A DNA stretch of 64,000 nucleotides from Buddleja alternifolia. Lineage: Eukaryota; Streptophyta; Magnoliopsida; Lamiales; Scrophulariaceae. The notes under the pieces were generated by a model. That model ran no database searches. It saw nothing but the letters and a program-made list of their open reading frames with translations, and was not told where the DNA came from. Positions 63,861-64,000 of the stretch are shown piece by piece; positions within the stretch are counted from its first letter, which is position 1, and every line of letters starts with the position of its first letter. The DNA lies in NCBI GenBank assembly GCA_019426215.1, contig CM033403.1:1493001-1557000 (forward strand), written 5' to 3'. The translations under genes were made by a program, and so were the position numbers.

Positions 63861-64000
63861 ATATATATATATATATTATTTAGTTTTGGTTAAAATTAGA
63901 TTTTAATGCAAAATAAATAATATTAATTATTTAATAAGGTTAATTTTATTTTCCAAATAATCTAATGTTAATTAAAGTTAGACTTTGAATTAAATCTGAT

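Larger units (their letters stand above)
57595..64000 (+). mobile_element. Copia 4: short-LTR Ty1/copia, interrupted twice
   Basis: A 123-bp LTR (57595-57717, TGTTGGAGTT...CCTTAATA) is followed by the PBS TGGTATCAGCC (57718-57728), a leader, gag, protease and the start of integrase. A solo LTR (58269-59902) splits gag, and copia 5 enters integrase at 61701. RT, RNase H and the 3' LTR would lie beyond the window. Confidence 0.8.
61701..64000 (+). mobile_element. Copia 5: 5' part of a Ty1/copia element
   Basis: The LTR (61701-63348) starts TGTTACGTTAATGTCCTCAA, a diverged member of the solo-LTR family, and ends CCCCAACA. A PBS TGGTATCAGAGC follows at 63350-63361, and a leader with strong hairpins. 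Gag would lie beyond 64000. Confidence 0.82.

Overview
This is a plant nuclear (angiosperm, most likely eudicot) repeat-rich window. Nearly every long reading frame belongs to a transposable element of a plant-specific type: Ty1/copia, Ty3/gypsy of the Athila and chromovirus kinds, L1-like LINEs, hAT, Mutator-like and PIF/Harbinger-like elements. I see one host gene that looks intact: an intron-less basic 7S globulin / EDGP-type aspartic-protease-like gene on the minus strand at 37322-38629. I cannot name the species.

Left part (1-15202). A decayed copia element (234-4586) sits in a segment that has a diverged second copy at 31.4-33.1 kb. An AT-rich spacer follows, then an L1-like LINE (from about 6115). 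That LINE is split by a second LINE (7153-15030) flanked by a 17-bp target-site duplication (TSD). The second LINE is split by a PIF/Harbinger-like element (9422-12376, TSD TAA). That element carries a Mutator-like element (10267-11939, 170-bp inverted repeats) whose core is seven tandem copies of a ~186-bp unit. A single copy of the unit lies in a retrotransposon LTR at 57.2 kb.

Centre (15203-30738). A copia LTR, interrupted by a young full-length Athila element (15500-28574), leads into a primer-binding site (PBS) and a truncated gag. The Athila copy has two 1651-bp LTRs with about 6 differences, a TCAAG TSD, an open 1804-codon gag-pol frame and an open 440-codon second (env-position) frame.

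Middle (30739-41974). The second copy of the duplicated segment is dissected by a PIF-type MITE, a degenerate CACTA-like piece, hAT MITEs and a long-TIR Mutator-like element that itself holds two hAT-type elements with 8-bp TSDs. A hAT-type element at 35639-36539 (perfect 8-bp TSD) carries a broken 14-3-3 gene fragment. The host gene follows, then a large degenerate inverted-repeat element.

Right part (41975-64000). A minus-strand Athila relative (41975-56814, TSD AAACA) has lost RT-RNase H-integrase. It is interrupted by a solo LTR (43441-45584, TSD AGATT) and by a rearranged copia element (47617-53711). It sits in an LTR of a chromovirus remnant. That remnant is also hit by a short-LTR copia (from 57595), which in turn carries a solo LTR (58269-59902, TSD TGATC) and the 5' end of another copia element (from 61701) that runs off the window.

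I found no convincing new host gene system. The strongest leads are in element biology: (i) paired hairpin plus polypurine-tract (PPT) modules in both Athila elements, with compensatory base-pair changes; (ii) a ~100-nt LTR module recognisable in three unrelated elements, one of which was captured and amplified by a Mutator-like element; (iii) a GC-rich palindromic word repeated in LTR, gag linker and spacer of a single element; (iv) a 14-3-3 fragment captured by a hAT-type element.
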